Source of the DNA: Orychophragmus violaceus | Lineage: Eukaryota > Streptophyta > Magnoliopsida > Brassicales > Brassicaceae | Direction: 5' to 3' | DNA: 64,000 nt | NCBI GenBank assembly: GCA_030180135.1 | Contig: CM058239.1 | Span: 73,601,823 to 73,665,822, forward strand | Part shown: in pieces, positions 23,455-32,729 of the stretch | Position numbering within the stretch: the stretch's first letter is position 1 | How the letters are laid out: every line of letters begins with the position of its first letter | The notes under the pieces: model-generated | What the model saw: only the letters and a program-made list of their open reading frames with translations | The model's database searches: none | Told to the model about the DNA's origin: nothing | Program-made: the position numbers and the translations under genes

Positions 23455-24177
23455 TTACCACATAAGCCTTAGCCTGTTCGCCACGCTATGTGCGAAAATG
23501 TGTTCACAGTCAAACTCCTCGGGATAATCAAATCCGCATTCGCACTCAGGCCTGTAGTAGCGTGGAGGGCAGTAACTTCTGTAGAACCCAAGGTAAGGCC
23601 GCATAGGATCAAACCCCCTCATATCCCTAACCGTGTCCACAATCCAGTGCCCAACTGACGCCGCAAACTCTTAATCGTCCCACCAACGCAAGGTCTCTAG
23701 GATATCATATCCCTCGTCTGACCTCCCGGCCATTAAGCGGCACATTCCAGTAGCTATTACGTTGTATGGACTTGTCGTGAGGCCACGTTGCAAAATGCTA
23801 ATTGCCCGAATGCATTCACGTTCAACAAAGGCAACACGTATACCTTCCAGTGGGAAAGCTGTTGGATTTCCGGGGTCTAGACACCTACCACATGTATATA
23901 CATATCACTATGTTAATAAGAAATATAATAAACAAGAACCTTTAGAAGAACACACATCATTACCTTTCAAAGAAAGCCCTGCCCCTGCTTCCTATGCGGA
24001 CATTGTCCGCATTGAAGATGAAGTAGTCGATGTTGGCCACCTTGAGTACCTCAGGCGAGTGTGCCAACTCATAGAAACTTTTGTTTATGGAACCAATAGA
24101 CAAGAGGTCAACTATGTTCCTTGATCGAGCGAGACGGTGGATAACGTCAAGCTAGAGTGGTTCAGAGAGTTGAAGCA
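23455..24177 (-). pseudogene. SEL1-like/Cys-rich family gene, copy A
   Basis: Two exons: 23964-24177 and 23455-23884, with a 79-bp GT-AG intron. Exon 1 has an F-box-like helical segment (DVIHRLARSRNIVDLLSIGS) ending IGSRGRAFFER. Exon 2 has a SEL1/TPR-like stretch (AISILQRGLTTSPYNVIATG), the LETLRWWDD motif and a Cys-rich end (PECECGFDYPEEFDCEH). A TAG lies in exon 1 before LDVI, the start codon context is disturbed, and a TAA follows WWDD in exon 2, so it is a pseudogene. It belongs to a crucifer family of F-box-like proteins of unknown function. It shares its exon layout with copies C and D. Confidence 0.75.
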
Positions 24178-24253
24178 CATTTTTTTAACTCAACAAGACA
24201 CTTTGAAATGGATAGAAGTGGAAAGAAACTTTCGAAGCTGTATACTAATATAA

Positions 24254-24263
24254 CCTTTTTATA
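24254..24263 (-). promoter_or_regulatory. TATA box of copy A
   Basis: TATAAAAAGG on the minus strand, about 80 bp upstream of the copy A start. Copy C has a matching TATAAATAAGG at 30289-30299. Confidence 0.6.
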
Positions 24264-24653
24264 CTAAATTGGAGAGAGTAACTACGGCCTATGTTAAATT
24301 TTGACTAGACATACCACCATCTAAGAATTAATTGACTTCATAAAGTCACTCAGTCTTTACTACACCAAGATAAATATGCATATTAATGACCTTTATATAG
24401 GAAAAGATGAAATTACTAAATTTCGATAGGACTTCAATCCAAATGTTTAATTAATGGCAACTACTCATTAATTAAACCAGACACGGACCCACACTAACCA
24501 AAAAAAAATCCGATTGTATATCCAACCCCTTTTTTAAACCCCCAAATCGAATTCAACAGAGAAACCCTAAAATCAACCCATAAGTCGACATTTCCTCTAG
24601 GATCTATAGAAACGACAAACACTAAGTGAATCCTCAAATCAATTTTTCTGGGA

Positions 24654-25194
24654 ATGAGTAATTTGTCAGGAGGCTCTGTTGGGTCAACAAGCTCTCGTCA
24701 AATAGGTATAGTCTCCGGTGTGCCTCAGTCGTGTTGGTGTGGATCTCAAATGGTGGAGCTGATGTCGAAGTCTGAGAAAAACCCATACCAAAGATATTGT
24801 CCTTGTGAGTATGCGGCATCTAAAAAGATAAGAGATTTGCATATGTGTGTTCATATGGACTTGGGAGATATTGACATTTTTGATTAGCAATGAACTGATT
24901 TTGTAGCTCAAAAACGACAGCCACATATTCTTGTGGATTGACGAGGCGTTATCTACCGAGCTGGAGACATTGAAGGTACAATTTGCCAAACTCGAGGAAG
25001 AGCATAAAATGGCTGCAACAAGAATAGTGGAGTTTTAGAAGTTGGTGTTTGAGAAGGTGCATATGCGGGTGGAGAATGAGATTTTCGGGAGGGTGGAAGA
25101 TGTGATGATGGAATCATCATCCAAAATGAAGAAGATGCTGGCTCTGGTTGTCGTTAGCTGTATGATCATGGTTTTTTGCAGTAAACTATTATGA
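24654..25194 (+). pseudogene. GRF zinc-finger, membrane-anchored protein gene, broken
   Basis: Exon 1 from ATG 24654 encodes GVPQSCWCGSQMVELMSKS followed by NPYQRYCPCEYAASKK, the CxCG...C pattern of the GRF zinc finger found in many small plant proteins. After about 75 bp the homology resumes at 24907 (LKNDSHIFLWIDEAL), then a coiled coil (ELETLKVQFAKLEEEHKMAA) and a C-terminal hydrophobic anchor (MLALVVVSCMIMVFC), stop at 25192. The intron acceptor TTTTGTAG is clear, but a matching GT donor near 24840 is not. An in-frame TAG (about 25036) breaks the coiled coil. Probably non-functional unless spliced differently. Confidence 0.7.
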
Positions 25195-25637
25195 TGATTT
25201 TGTTTGTTGGATGTCGTGGATTGTAGTCGTAATATAATGACAATGTTTGTTAAATGAAAGGCATAAGCTGGAAGAAAGTTTGATGTGATAATGAGAAGGT
25301 TTCTAGTTAGACATAAAATACAGCGTAAGTGTACAAATGTGGCAAAGAAATTGAGTATTAATTAAAATAAAAGTACAGAGTCTAAAACATTCATATTGTT
25401 AGCGCAAGGCGCTAAAGCCGGTATAGCGAAGAGTCGCGTGTAGGGTTGGGGTTAGCGAATCGTCGCGAATCTCAAAAGCAAAGTTAATGATTAGCAGTTT
25501 TTAATAAGAACGGATATCTTAAAATCTTAAATAAATGAACAACCGTTTACAAATAACTTAACAGAACCCATTCTTCTCTCAATTCCCTATTTGAAAACCA
25601 CCACTGTTTCAAAGCAAAACCTGAAAGTCATCTAATA
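25195..25637. other. Intergenic, presumed promoter of the F-box-like gene
   Basis: No ORF or repeat recognised. Contains AGCGCAAGGCGCTAAAG and GCGAAGAGTCGCG (about 25400-25435), short imperfect dyads. Confidence 0.35.
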
Positions 25638-26273
25638 ATGCCAAACCCTCATGTATACTGGCCGTGGAAATGTCGCAGTGACCCGCCATACGAAACGCTG
25701 TCGGTCACCAGAAGGCGGAGGGCGGCAGTGACACCATTCAACCTGCTCGCGTTGCCGGAAGAACTAATAAGGTACATTCTAGTTCTTGTCTGCGAGAATG
25801 ACATGCAGGATCTCCGCCACTCGAGGATTACCTGCACTAGATTGAATGAGATGTCTCAAACTAACGAGTTCTACACCTCTGTTAACCTAAAGAAGATGAC
25901 GCAGTGGGTTTGGGCTCCACGCTTTGACTGGACAAAATTCCATGAGAGGTGCTACGACGCAGGCAAAATATACGCCATGATCCTCAAAGGAATCTCAAAT
26001 GTGTTGTTCGAAAACAAGAGGGTTCAAGGAATCGGTCAGATCAAGGTTGCTGCGGGAAAAGGATACATCATCAACGAGTATTTGCACAACATGATGAGCT
26101 TAATGTTTAGGGACGAGTGGGAGGAAGGACTCTTCGGTAAGTATCAACTTACTCGAGAACGTACTAATAAACTTCGAAGCAAGCTGCCTAACATATTTGG
26201 GAATGGGTGGGTGATTCCGGGTTGGTTTATTGCCAAACGTGACATAAACGAGCCTCATATAATAACCAAGTGA
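25638..26273 (+). CDS. F-box-like protein of the At2g35280-type family
   Basis: A single-exon ORF of 211 codons. Residues about 34-75 (LLALPEELIRYILVLVCEND and following) form an F-box-like domain, expected to bind SKP1 in SCF ubiquitin ligases. The next part (FHERCYDAGKIYAMILKGIS) is the SEL1-like helical repeat typical of this crucifer family. A TGA at 26271-26273 ends the ORF, yet the same frame continues 25 codons to a second stop at 26349-26351 with C..C and CDKCF cysteines, as in relatives' C-terminal Cys motif. So the stop is probably premature; the product may still fold without the tail. The ATG at 25638 precedes all homology. Substrate unknown. Confidence 0.7.
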   Translation: MPNPHVYWPWKCRSDPPYETLSVTRRRRAAVTPFNLLALPEELIRYILVLVCENDMQDLRHSRITCTRLNEMSQTNEFYTSVNLKKMTQWVWAPRFDWTKFHERCYDAGKIYAMILKGISNVLFENKRVQGIGQIKVAAGKGYIINEYLHNMMSLMFRDEWEEGLFGKYQLTRERTNKLRSKLPNIFGNGWVIPGWFIAKRDINEPHIITK

Positions 26274-26351
26274 AAATGTTCGAAATACGATCCGACTCAA
26301 CCATGGTGGGAGAAGCCGAAGGGTGACAACATGTGTGACAAATGTTTCTGA

Positions 26352-27212
26352 ATTTTGCAGGTTGCTTATTTTTGCAAGATGGTAGCGGAGAACTTTCTGC
26401 TTTTTAAGTGTAATCGTTGAATTTGGTGGTCGTCTGTGTAATAAATTAATTTCCTAGTTAAATGTAATGGTTTAAACTCTTTTATCTATTTGGTGTTCGC
26501 GCTATAATTGGTTGTTGTTCGTATGAACGTTCATCGTAAATAAATAAACTTCCATTTGAAAGAAATTTATGAACGTTCACATATTAAATATGGTAATTTG
26601 GAAGCAATTGTAAAGACACATTAATTAACTACCACTACGCTAACTACCAACTCTTAAGAGGTGGGGATATCGAATCGTCCAAAGAGAATAACCAAGGATT
26701 GTTATGTGATGGACGTTTTTATGGTCGTTGTATACGTTCACGTAAATTTCGTACGCACGTGCCTTCAAAACTTCGCATAAACCCCAATTGCTTGTAATCG
26801 ACGACTAATAAAGAAGAAGATAATGGAAAATCTTATCTAGGTGTAATTTATGTTCATAATTTATAAATCTAAGTCAGAACCTATAACATGCAGATTTTAA
26901 AGCAAGGAGCAGAAACAATGTTTTCCTGAATATTCAGTTAAAAAGAGTGATATACTAGATATTTTGAAAACTATCTGTTACGAAATATTGAAATAAATTA
27001 GGAAAATAAATGATACCCTTTATGAAAGCACATTTTCATGAGTTTGAAAGTGTGGTCAGATGATGTGTGAGTGGTTAATACCGGCAAGTTGCATCGGTAG
27101 TTGGTCATTGATATGTGTGACTTGTCATCAAAAGGTGCAATGTGTGACTGGTCATTGGAAAGTTGCATCGGTTCTCTATTTCGAAATTTGACTGGTCAAC
27201 TTCCTTTATGTC
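26352..27212. other. Intergenic with palindromes and a dispersed repeat
   Basis: No gene. Has TATGAACGTTCATC (about 26522) and ATGAACGTTCAC (about 26569). A segment at 26651-26870 is similar to 28200-28400. The part near 27060-27180 has three related GTGTGACTGGTCAT-like stretches upstream of the E2-like gene's TATA box. Confidence 0.5.
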
Positions 27213-27220
27213 TATATATA
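27213..27220 (+). promoter_or_regulatory. TATA box of the E2-like gene
   Basis: TATATATA, about 80 bp upstream of a 5' untranslated exon that ends at an AG|GTAACT donor (27292/27293). Confidence 0.65.
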
Positions 27221-27292
27221 GAGTCACCTTCTCGTTCACAAACACATAGATTACTTTCATTTCTTTCTTCCTTTCTGATTCTGCGAATTTAG

Positions 27293-27523
27293 GTAACTAA
27301 TTTGCGATGCTTTTTTTGTTTAAATTATTAATATTTAACCCGTTTATAAACAGACTTTTATTTTCAAATTTGTGTACATTTTCCTTGTTCCTAATGCATT
27401 TTTAAACACGCTCACTCGTTAGATCAAGATTTTTAGGTTGCGGTTTCTTTGACATTCACACATATATTCCTAATAGGCGTTTCTTACACACTATCTTATG
27501 TTTTGCTTGAAAACAAATTTCAG
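27293..27523 (+). other. 5' UTR intron of the E2-like gene
   Basis: A GTAACT donor and TTTCAG acceptor enclose 231 bp; the ATG follows seven bases after the acceptor. Leader introns of this sort are common in plant ubiquitin-pathway genes. Confidence 0.6.
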
Positions 27524-27529
27524 GACATC

Positions 27530-27994
27530 ATGTCGACCTTTCAAAGAGCTGCTAAGAAGGCGTTGAAGAGTTTGGAGAAGAATCCCTTTCCTTTTGTTAG
27601 TTTGGATCCGGTTGATGGCAACATCTACGACTGTCAAGGCATTATGATGGGACCTGAAAATTCTCCATACCAAGGAGGTGTGTTCAAGTTTACTCTTTGG
27701 TTCCCTCCAGAATATCCTTTCAAACCACCAAGGTTCCAGTTCAAGACGAAGGTGTATCATCCAAACATAGATGCAAATGGCTATGCTTTACTTCCCAAGT
27801 TGATGGCCAGGAACGAATGGTCATTTTTGGACACCATTCCACAGCTTCTGGAATCAATTTATTCTTTTCTGAAAGAACCTAAATTTGGAGAAGATGATCG
27901 GGTTGTCGATGAAATTGCCAACCTCTACGTATATGACAATGTTATGTTCCTATCAATTGCGGAGGCGTTGACTAAGGAGCATGTTACTCTCTAA
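27530..27994 (+). CDS. E2 ubiquitin-conjugating-enzyme-like protein without catalytic Cys
   Basis: 154 residues, normal UBC-fold length. It shows the E2 landmarks: N-terminal helix, MGPENSPYQGGVFKFTLWFP, the PEYPFKPPRFQFKTKVYHPN block with the conserved YHPN, and a C-terminal helical part. Where E2s have N-G-x-I-C-L-D, this protein reads NGYALLPKL, so the active-site Cys is Leu and it cannot form a ubiquitin thioester. Like UEV proteins it might bind an E2 or E3 as a regulator, or be decaying. The ORF is open with no stop or frameshift. ATG 27530 is chosen because it follows the intron acceptor and starts the E2 fold; an upstream in-frame ATG at 27449 lies within the intron. Confidence 0.85.
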   Translation: MSTFQRAAKKALKSLEKNPFPFVSLDPVDGNIYDCQGIMMGPENSPYQGGVFKFTLWFPPEYPFKPPRFQFKTKVYHPNIDANGYALLPKLMARNEWSFLDTIPQLLESIYSFLKEPKFGEDDRVVDEIANLYVYDNVMFLSIAEALTKEHVTL

Positions 27995-28009
27995 AATTAG
28001 AATTTATAA

Positions 28010-28033
28010 TGTATATATATATATATATATATG
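28010..28033 (+). repeat. (TA)n microsatellite
   Basis: An uninterrupted run of about 11 TA dinucleotides, just after the E2-like gene stop, in its 3' untranslated region. Confidence 0.9.
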
Positions 28034-28414
28034 TTTTGTGGTCGTTTACTATATAAGACCAAATATATGTACCTCATCTCTGTTTTCGCTTTTATAATGA
28101 ATAATTATGTTTTGAGCATGTTCGCGCCTCTCCTTATATATCTGAAAACAATTTGTATTCAGACCATATGGCCAACCACCGCAAAGTGAGGCACCAACGG
28201 TTAAGATATTGGCGTTATCGAAGCCTCTGAAAGAGAATAAACAAGGGTTGTTATGACATGGACGTTCATATGGTTATTATGTAAGTTCACGGTGTTTCTT
28301 ATGCACGTGCATTAGAAACACGCATAATTCTCCATGCATTTAATCAACGAATAATGAACTCAAAGACAATGGACAAACTTATTTAAGCGTGGCTGAAGTT
28401 CACAATTGTTAAAG
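28034..28414. other. Intergenic between the E2-like gene and copy B
   Basis: No ORF. Contains CATGGACGTTCATATGG (about 28257) and the second copy of the dispersed repeat (28200-28400) also seen at 26651-26870. Confidence 0.5.
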
Positions 28415-29158
28415 TTAAGACAGCAGAGAGAAAGTGTACGAGATACAGAAAATCCAACAGCTAATACACTCGGGGTCGCCATCCGGTCGGAACCGACAAC
28501 CACCGCATGGTGGGTATGGAAAAGCATACCCAGTTCCTAAATCAGTAACAGCCTTTAGTATGCGTGTTGCTAGGTCAGACGAGCGTTGTAGGTCATCCCA
28601 CCAACGCAGGTTCTCTAGACGCTGTAAACCCTCTACCCAGTTCCCATTCAAGATTTTGCTGATGCCTTGAGAATATATGATGTATTGACAATCTTGTGGG
28701 GCCTGACCGAACAAAAATATTGCTCTTTGCGGATCTAGCTCTGTGAAGAGCGCCTGTAGACCCTCCAACAATAGCGCAGTGGAGTTCTTTGCAAGCAAAC
28801 ACCTTCTCACAAGTATCAATGAGAGACCAGTTACATTAAAAACACTATCGTATCAGGCATGTCCGATTTCTATGTTCACATATATATATAGACATTTTAC
28901 TAACCTTTGAAAAAAGGGGCGTGCGTCATTTCTTATAGAAGCTCTGGCGGCGTTATCCAAGGAGTTAATGTTGACGACTCGCAGAACGCTTCTCTCGTTA
29001 GCTATGCGATTGGTGGTTTTATTGACTCCCATAAGCAGCAAGAGGTCGGTATAACCTGAGCGGGCAACACGATCGATTATGTCACGGTTTACACCGTCTG
29101 GAAGGGTGGAGAAAATATTGTTTTTCCGATTCACTAGGATGAGTAGAAAGATAGTTTG
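28415..29158 (-). CDS. SEL1-like/Cys-rich family gene, copy B (divergent, mostly intact)
   Basis: Two exons: about 28905-29158 and 28415-28805, with a 99-bp GT-AG intron joining ...PFFQ-R-RCLLAKNST in frame. Exon 1 has an F-box-like part (RDIIDRVARSGYTDLLLLMG); exon 2 has the SEL1-like part, the LENLRWWDDL motif shared with the other copies, and a Cys-rich C-terminus (PPCGGC ... PECISCWIFC). No stop or frameshift occurs in either exon. The start is unclear: the open frame extends to an ATG at 29206, but a TATA box (TATAAATA, about 29190) lies inside that stretch, so initiation should be further down, where no in-frame ATG precedes the domain. Either a non-obvious start or start-codon loss. 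Confidence 0.55.
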
Positions 29159-29184
29159 ATAAACACAAGATCGACCTCTCACCG

Positions 29185-29195
29185 TATTTATAGCC
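29185..29195 (-). promoter_or_regulatory. TATA box of copy B
   Basis: CTATAAATAC on the minus strand, matching the placement of TATA boxes before copies A and C. Confidence 0.5.
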
Positions 29196-29528
29196 GAGAT
29201 GGACACATAGGTGGTTGGATGTGGTTGTAAAGATAGTAAATGACTTTAACTATTCGAGCCATTTAATTCTAGAGACAATTGTGATTGGGCATTTAATGCA
29301 TATAGGGTATATAATTTTTGTGTACTTGTCTTGCACGTGGCACAAACACTCGATTATAAAACATAATACATTATCCTTAGATATTAATATAAAAAAGGAT
29401 TACATTAATACAAGAAATTTGCTTAAATATTCCGACGTAGGTTGTGAACATCTAAAAGTATAAAATGAATGTTCACAGATATTGTACTATTAAACATAAT
29501 AGAGAGGATTGCTACTGATCCTAACTGT

Positions 29529-30252
29529 TTACCACATAATCATCAACTTCTTCGCAACGCTTACTGCGAAACAGTTTTCGCAGTCGAATTCCCCTATGAA
29601 ATCAAAACTGCATGCACACTCGGGGCCGTAGTATCTAGGCGCTTTAAAAGTTTTGTAGAACCTAGCGTATGGCCTACTAATGGACACCCCCTCATAGCCC
29701 TCACCGCCTCCACCATCCAACGCGCAACACAAGCCGCAAACTATATATCGTCCCACCAAGGCAAGGTCTCCAAGATATCGGAGCCCTGGTCAGCCCTCCC
29801 GACCATTAGATGGCACATACCTGTAGCTAGTACGTTGTAAGGACATGAAGTGAGGCCTCGTTGTAAAATGGTTATGGCCCTATCAAAATCACGTTCCAGA
29901 AAACAAACACATACACCTTCCATCAGGAATGTTGTTGGATTTCCAGCGTCTAGGCACCTAGCAAAGTGTTTGTGTTGCTTTTTCATCATAGCTACAATAT
30001 CAAATCAATTAGCAACTCATGTAACAAGTTTGTTTACCTTTGGAAGAAAGCCCTGCCTGTGCTATTCATGCAAACGTATTCGGCATTGAACATGAAGTTA
30101 TCTATGTTTGCCAACTTCAGAACTTCTGGTCAACGAGTGTACTCATACATTTGTTTGTTTACGGAACCAATGGAGAGGAAGTCCACGATGTGCCTGGACC
30201 TGGCGAGACGTTCTATGACGTCGAGTTGGAGTGGTTGTGACAAAAGAAGCAT
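29529..30252 (-). pseudogene. SEL1-like/Cys-rich family gene, copy C
   Basis: Exon 1 30038-30252 (opens MLLLSQPLQLDVIERLARSR), 80-bp intron, exon 2 29529-29957 (CLDAGNPTTFLMEGVCVCF, then AITILQRGLTSCPYNVLATG and LETLPWWDDI). A TGA interrupts exon 1 after YEYTR and a TAG follows WWDDI in exon 2; the Cys-rich end (PECACSFDFIGEFDCENC) lies in a shifted frame. TATA box TATAAATAAGG at 30289-30299. Closest in layout to copies A and D. Confidence 0.75.
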
Positions 30253-30381
30253 GATTCCTAAAAAAAAAAGTAGAAGTAGGTGGAAATACAACCTTATTTA
30301 TACTAAATAGGTGTAGTGATTAGGTAGATGTTTAACCCTTCTAAAGGTGTGTGTATGACCAATCGGGTGTCATTATAATAT

Positions 30382-30994
30382 AAGCATGATTTGACATATA
30401 CCAGTAACACATTTAAGTTCCATATTAATTATCTCTTACAAAGGAAGAAAGAGATAGGATAGTAAGTGTTGTTAAATTCGAGTTAACTTTAAACCACTTT
30501 TTACTAGCAATAATTACACTACAGAAATTATGGAGCAGTGTGCCAATTGTAGTATTATTAATAGCACACCTAGTTTCGTTTGACAACGCATAATACAACA
30601 ATGAGTTTACATGAACGAGGTTACTTGTTTATGACCGTCCATAAAAAAACTATTATAGATAAAAACTTCTTCTGCATTATAATTTAAGCATGATTTGACA
30701 TATAACAGTAACACATTTAAGTTCCATATTAATTATCTTTTATAAAGGAAGAAATAGATAAGATAGTAAGTGTTGTTAAATTCGACTTAACTTTAAATCA
30801 CTTCATTTACCACTTTTTACAAGCAATAATTACACAACAAAATTTATGGACCAATTAGCAAATATTAGTACTAATAATAGCACACTTAGTTTCGTTTGAC
30901 AACGCATAATACACCAATCAGTTTACAAGAACAAACTTACTCGGCTATGAACGTCCACAAACAACTATTGTAGATAAAAACTTTTTCTGCATTT
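30382..30994 (+). repeat. Direct tandem duplication, 304-bp unit
   Basis: Unit 1 starts at 30382 and unit 2 at 30686, both opening AAGCATGATTTGACATATA and sharing TAGTTTCGTTTGACAACGC and ATAGATAAAAACTT blocks. A weaker third relative (GTCTGATTTGACATATATC) is at about 32085, behind copy D. The repeats lie upstream of minus-strand gene copies, so they look like duplicated 5' flanks. Confidence 0.85.
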
Positions 30995-31233
30995 CATGCA
31001 TTTAGGGGTTATTGTTTTTTTGGCTTTGATTACCGTACAGGTGCAATTAAGACATACATAAACGTGGCATCTACCATGCGTGCCAAAGTACGTTTCATGT
31101 TAACATTGAAAGAGACACCATGTTGTTGAACAGAGGATTTATGTTACAATTTGTGAACGCCTAAGAAAGCTTATGAACGTACACTAGTTATAAAAAATGT
31201 AGATAATTAAGGCGATTTATTCTGAAAATTTTA

Positions 31234-31955
31234 CTACATTAGCCTAAGCCTAATAGAGACGCTCCGTGCGAAACAGTGTATGCATGCAAACCACCCCATG
31301 AAATCATAACCATATTCACACTCTGGCCCGTGGTATCTAGGAGGGCTGTACTTTCTTAAGAACCCACCATTGGTCCTCATTGCATCCCCCTCCCTCATAT
31401 CCGCCACCGCGCACACAATCCAGTGCCCAACCCCAGATGCAAACACTATATCGTCCCACCAACGCAAGGTCTCCAAGATATCAGACCCTACGTCCGACCT
31501 CCTGACCATTAGATGGCACATTCCTGTCGCTAGTACGTTGTATGGACATGTAGTGAGGCCTCGTTGCAAAATGCTTATTGCCCTATCGCAATCCCACTCG
31601 ACAAAGGCAACACGTACGCCTTCCATGAGTAAAGCCGTTGGATTTCCTGCGTTAAGGCACCTACCACATGTATATAAATATGGCTATGTTATTAGGAAGT
31701 AGTATAAACTATAACCATTGCTCCAACATTTTATCTTACCTTTCAAAGAAAGCCTTGTCCGTGCTTCCTATGCGGACATACCCCGCCCTGAACTTAGAAT
31801 TGGTCGATGTTGGCCAACCTGAGTACCTCAGACGATTGGGCCAAGTTATAGAGATCTTTGCAAACGGAACCAATGGACCGGAAGTCAACTATATGACTTG
31901 ATTTAGCGACCCGGTGGATGACGTCAAGCTGTAGTGGTCTTGGGAGCTGAAGCAT
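31234..31955 (-). pseudogene. SEL1-like/Cys-rich family gene, copy D
   Basis: Exon 1 31740-31955 (MLQLPRPLQLDVIHRVAKSS), 79-bp GT-AG intron, exon 2 31234-31660, fully open: CLNAGNPTALLMEG, AISILQRGLTTCPYNVLATG, LETLRWWDDIVFASGVGHW, then a Cys-rich end (PECEYGYDFMGWFACIHCF). The only lesion seen is one extra base near 31792 in exon 1 after NIDQF, which shifts the frame shortly before IGSTDKAFFER. This is the best-preserved of copies A, C and D. If a weak splice avoids the lesion it could still be expressed. Confidence 0.75.
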
Positions 31956-32525
31956 ATTGTTTTAGCACAGCAACACACTTCGAGTGGATAGAAGTTGGGA
32001 GGAAGTACTTACAAATGTGTGTATAACCGGATCTAGCGCTGAGGATGAAGTGATTAGGTGCTGGAAATCCCACCTTAGAATTGAAGTCTGATTTGACATA
32101 TATCTGTCACCCATTTAATTTTATTATTTATTATCTCTTACAAAGATAGAAAAAGGTAAAATTATAAGTGCAATTATCATAGATAGACTTAAAACCACCA
32201 CCGAAACTATTTATTAATAGCAGTAAGTACTGCTAAAAGTCAACAAGCAGTGTGTTAACATAAACCAATGAAATATAAGAAACTAAACAGTATGAAAATG
32301 GTTTTCATTGTAATTTGCATCTGATACTTGGTATGAACAGTCGTTAAGGGAAAATACGAACGTGCAAAAGGGACGTACATTAGAAACATACCAGCCGTAC
32401 ATTTAATATTAACATTAACATTGAACGGGACGCCGTATGGTTGAGCAGTGATAATATATTTAATAATTGTGAACGACAAAACTCCTGAATGAACGTTCAC
32501 GAGTTCACAAAACGTTTACACCGAT
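31956..32525. other. Intergenic 5' flank of copy D
   Basis: No gene. Holds the third, diverged relative of the 304-bp repeat (about 32080-32220) and ATGAACGTTCAC (about 32489) next to fragment E. Confidence 0.5.
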
Positions 32526-32723
32526 TCACCACATAAGCCTTAGCCTGACGGCAACGCTACATGCGAAACAGTGTTCGCACACGTATTCCTCGTTCCAATC
32601 AAAACCAATATAGCCCTCAACATTGAAGCTATCTATGAAGCCATGCTCTCTTGCTTGTGATTTGCACCTTGAAAAAAGACCAAACACTTGAAAGAGAGTT
32701 AGTAACCACACACGTAAAAACAA
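32526..32723 (-). pseudogene. SEL1-like/Cys-rich family gene, fragment E
   Basis: Only the C-terminal end is recognisable: EEYVCEHCFACSVAVRLRL, matching the Cys-rich ends of copies A-D, with a different sequence fused before it. The truncation lies close to the retrotransposon remnant starting near 32730, which probably removed the rest. Confidence 0.6.
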
Positions 32724-32729
32724 AATAAA

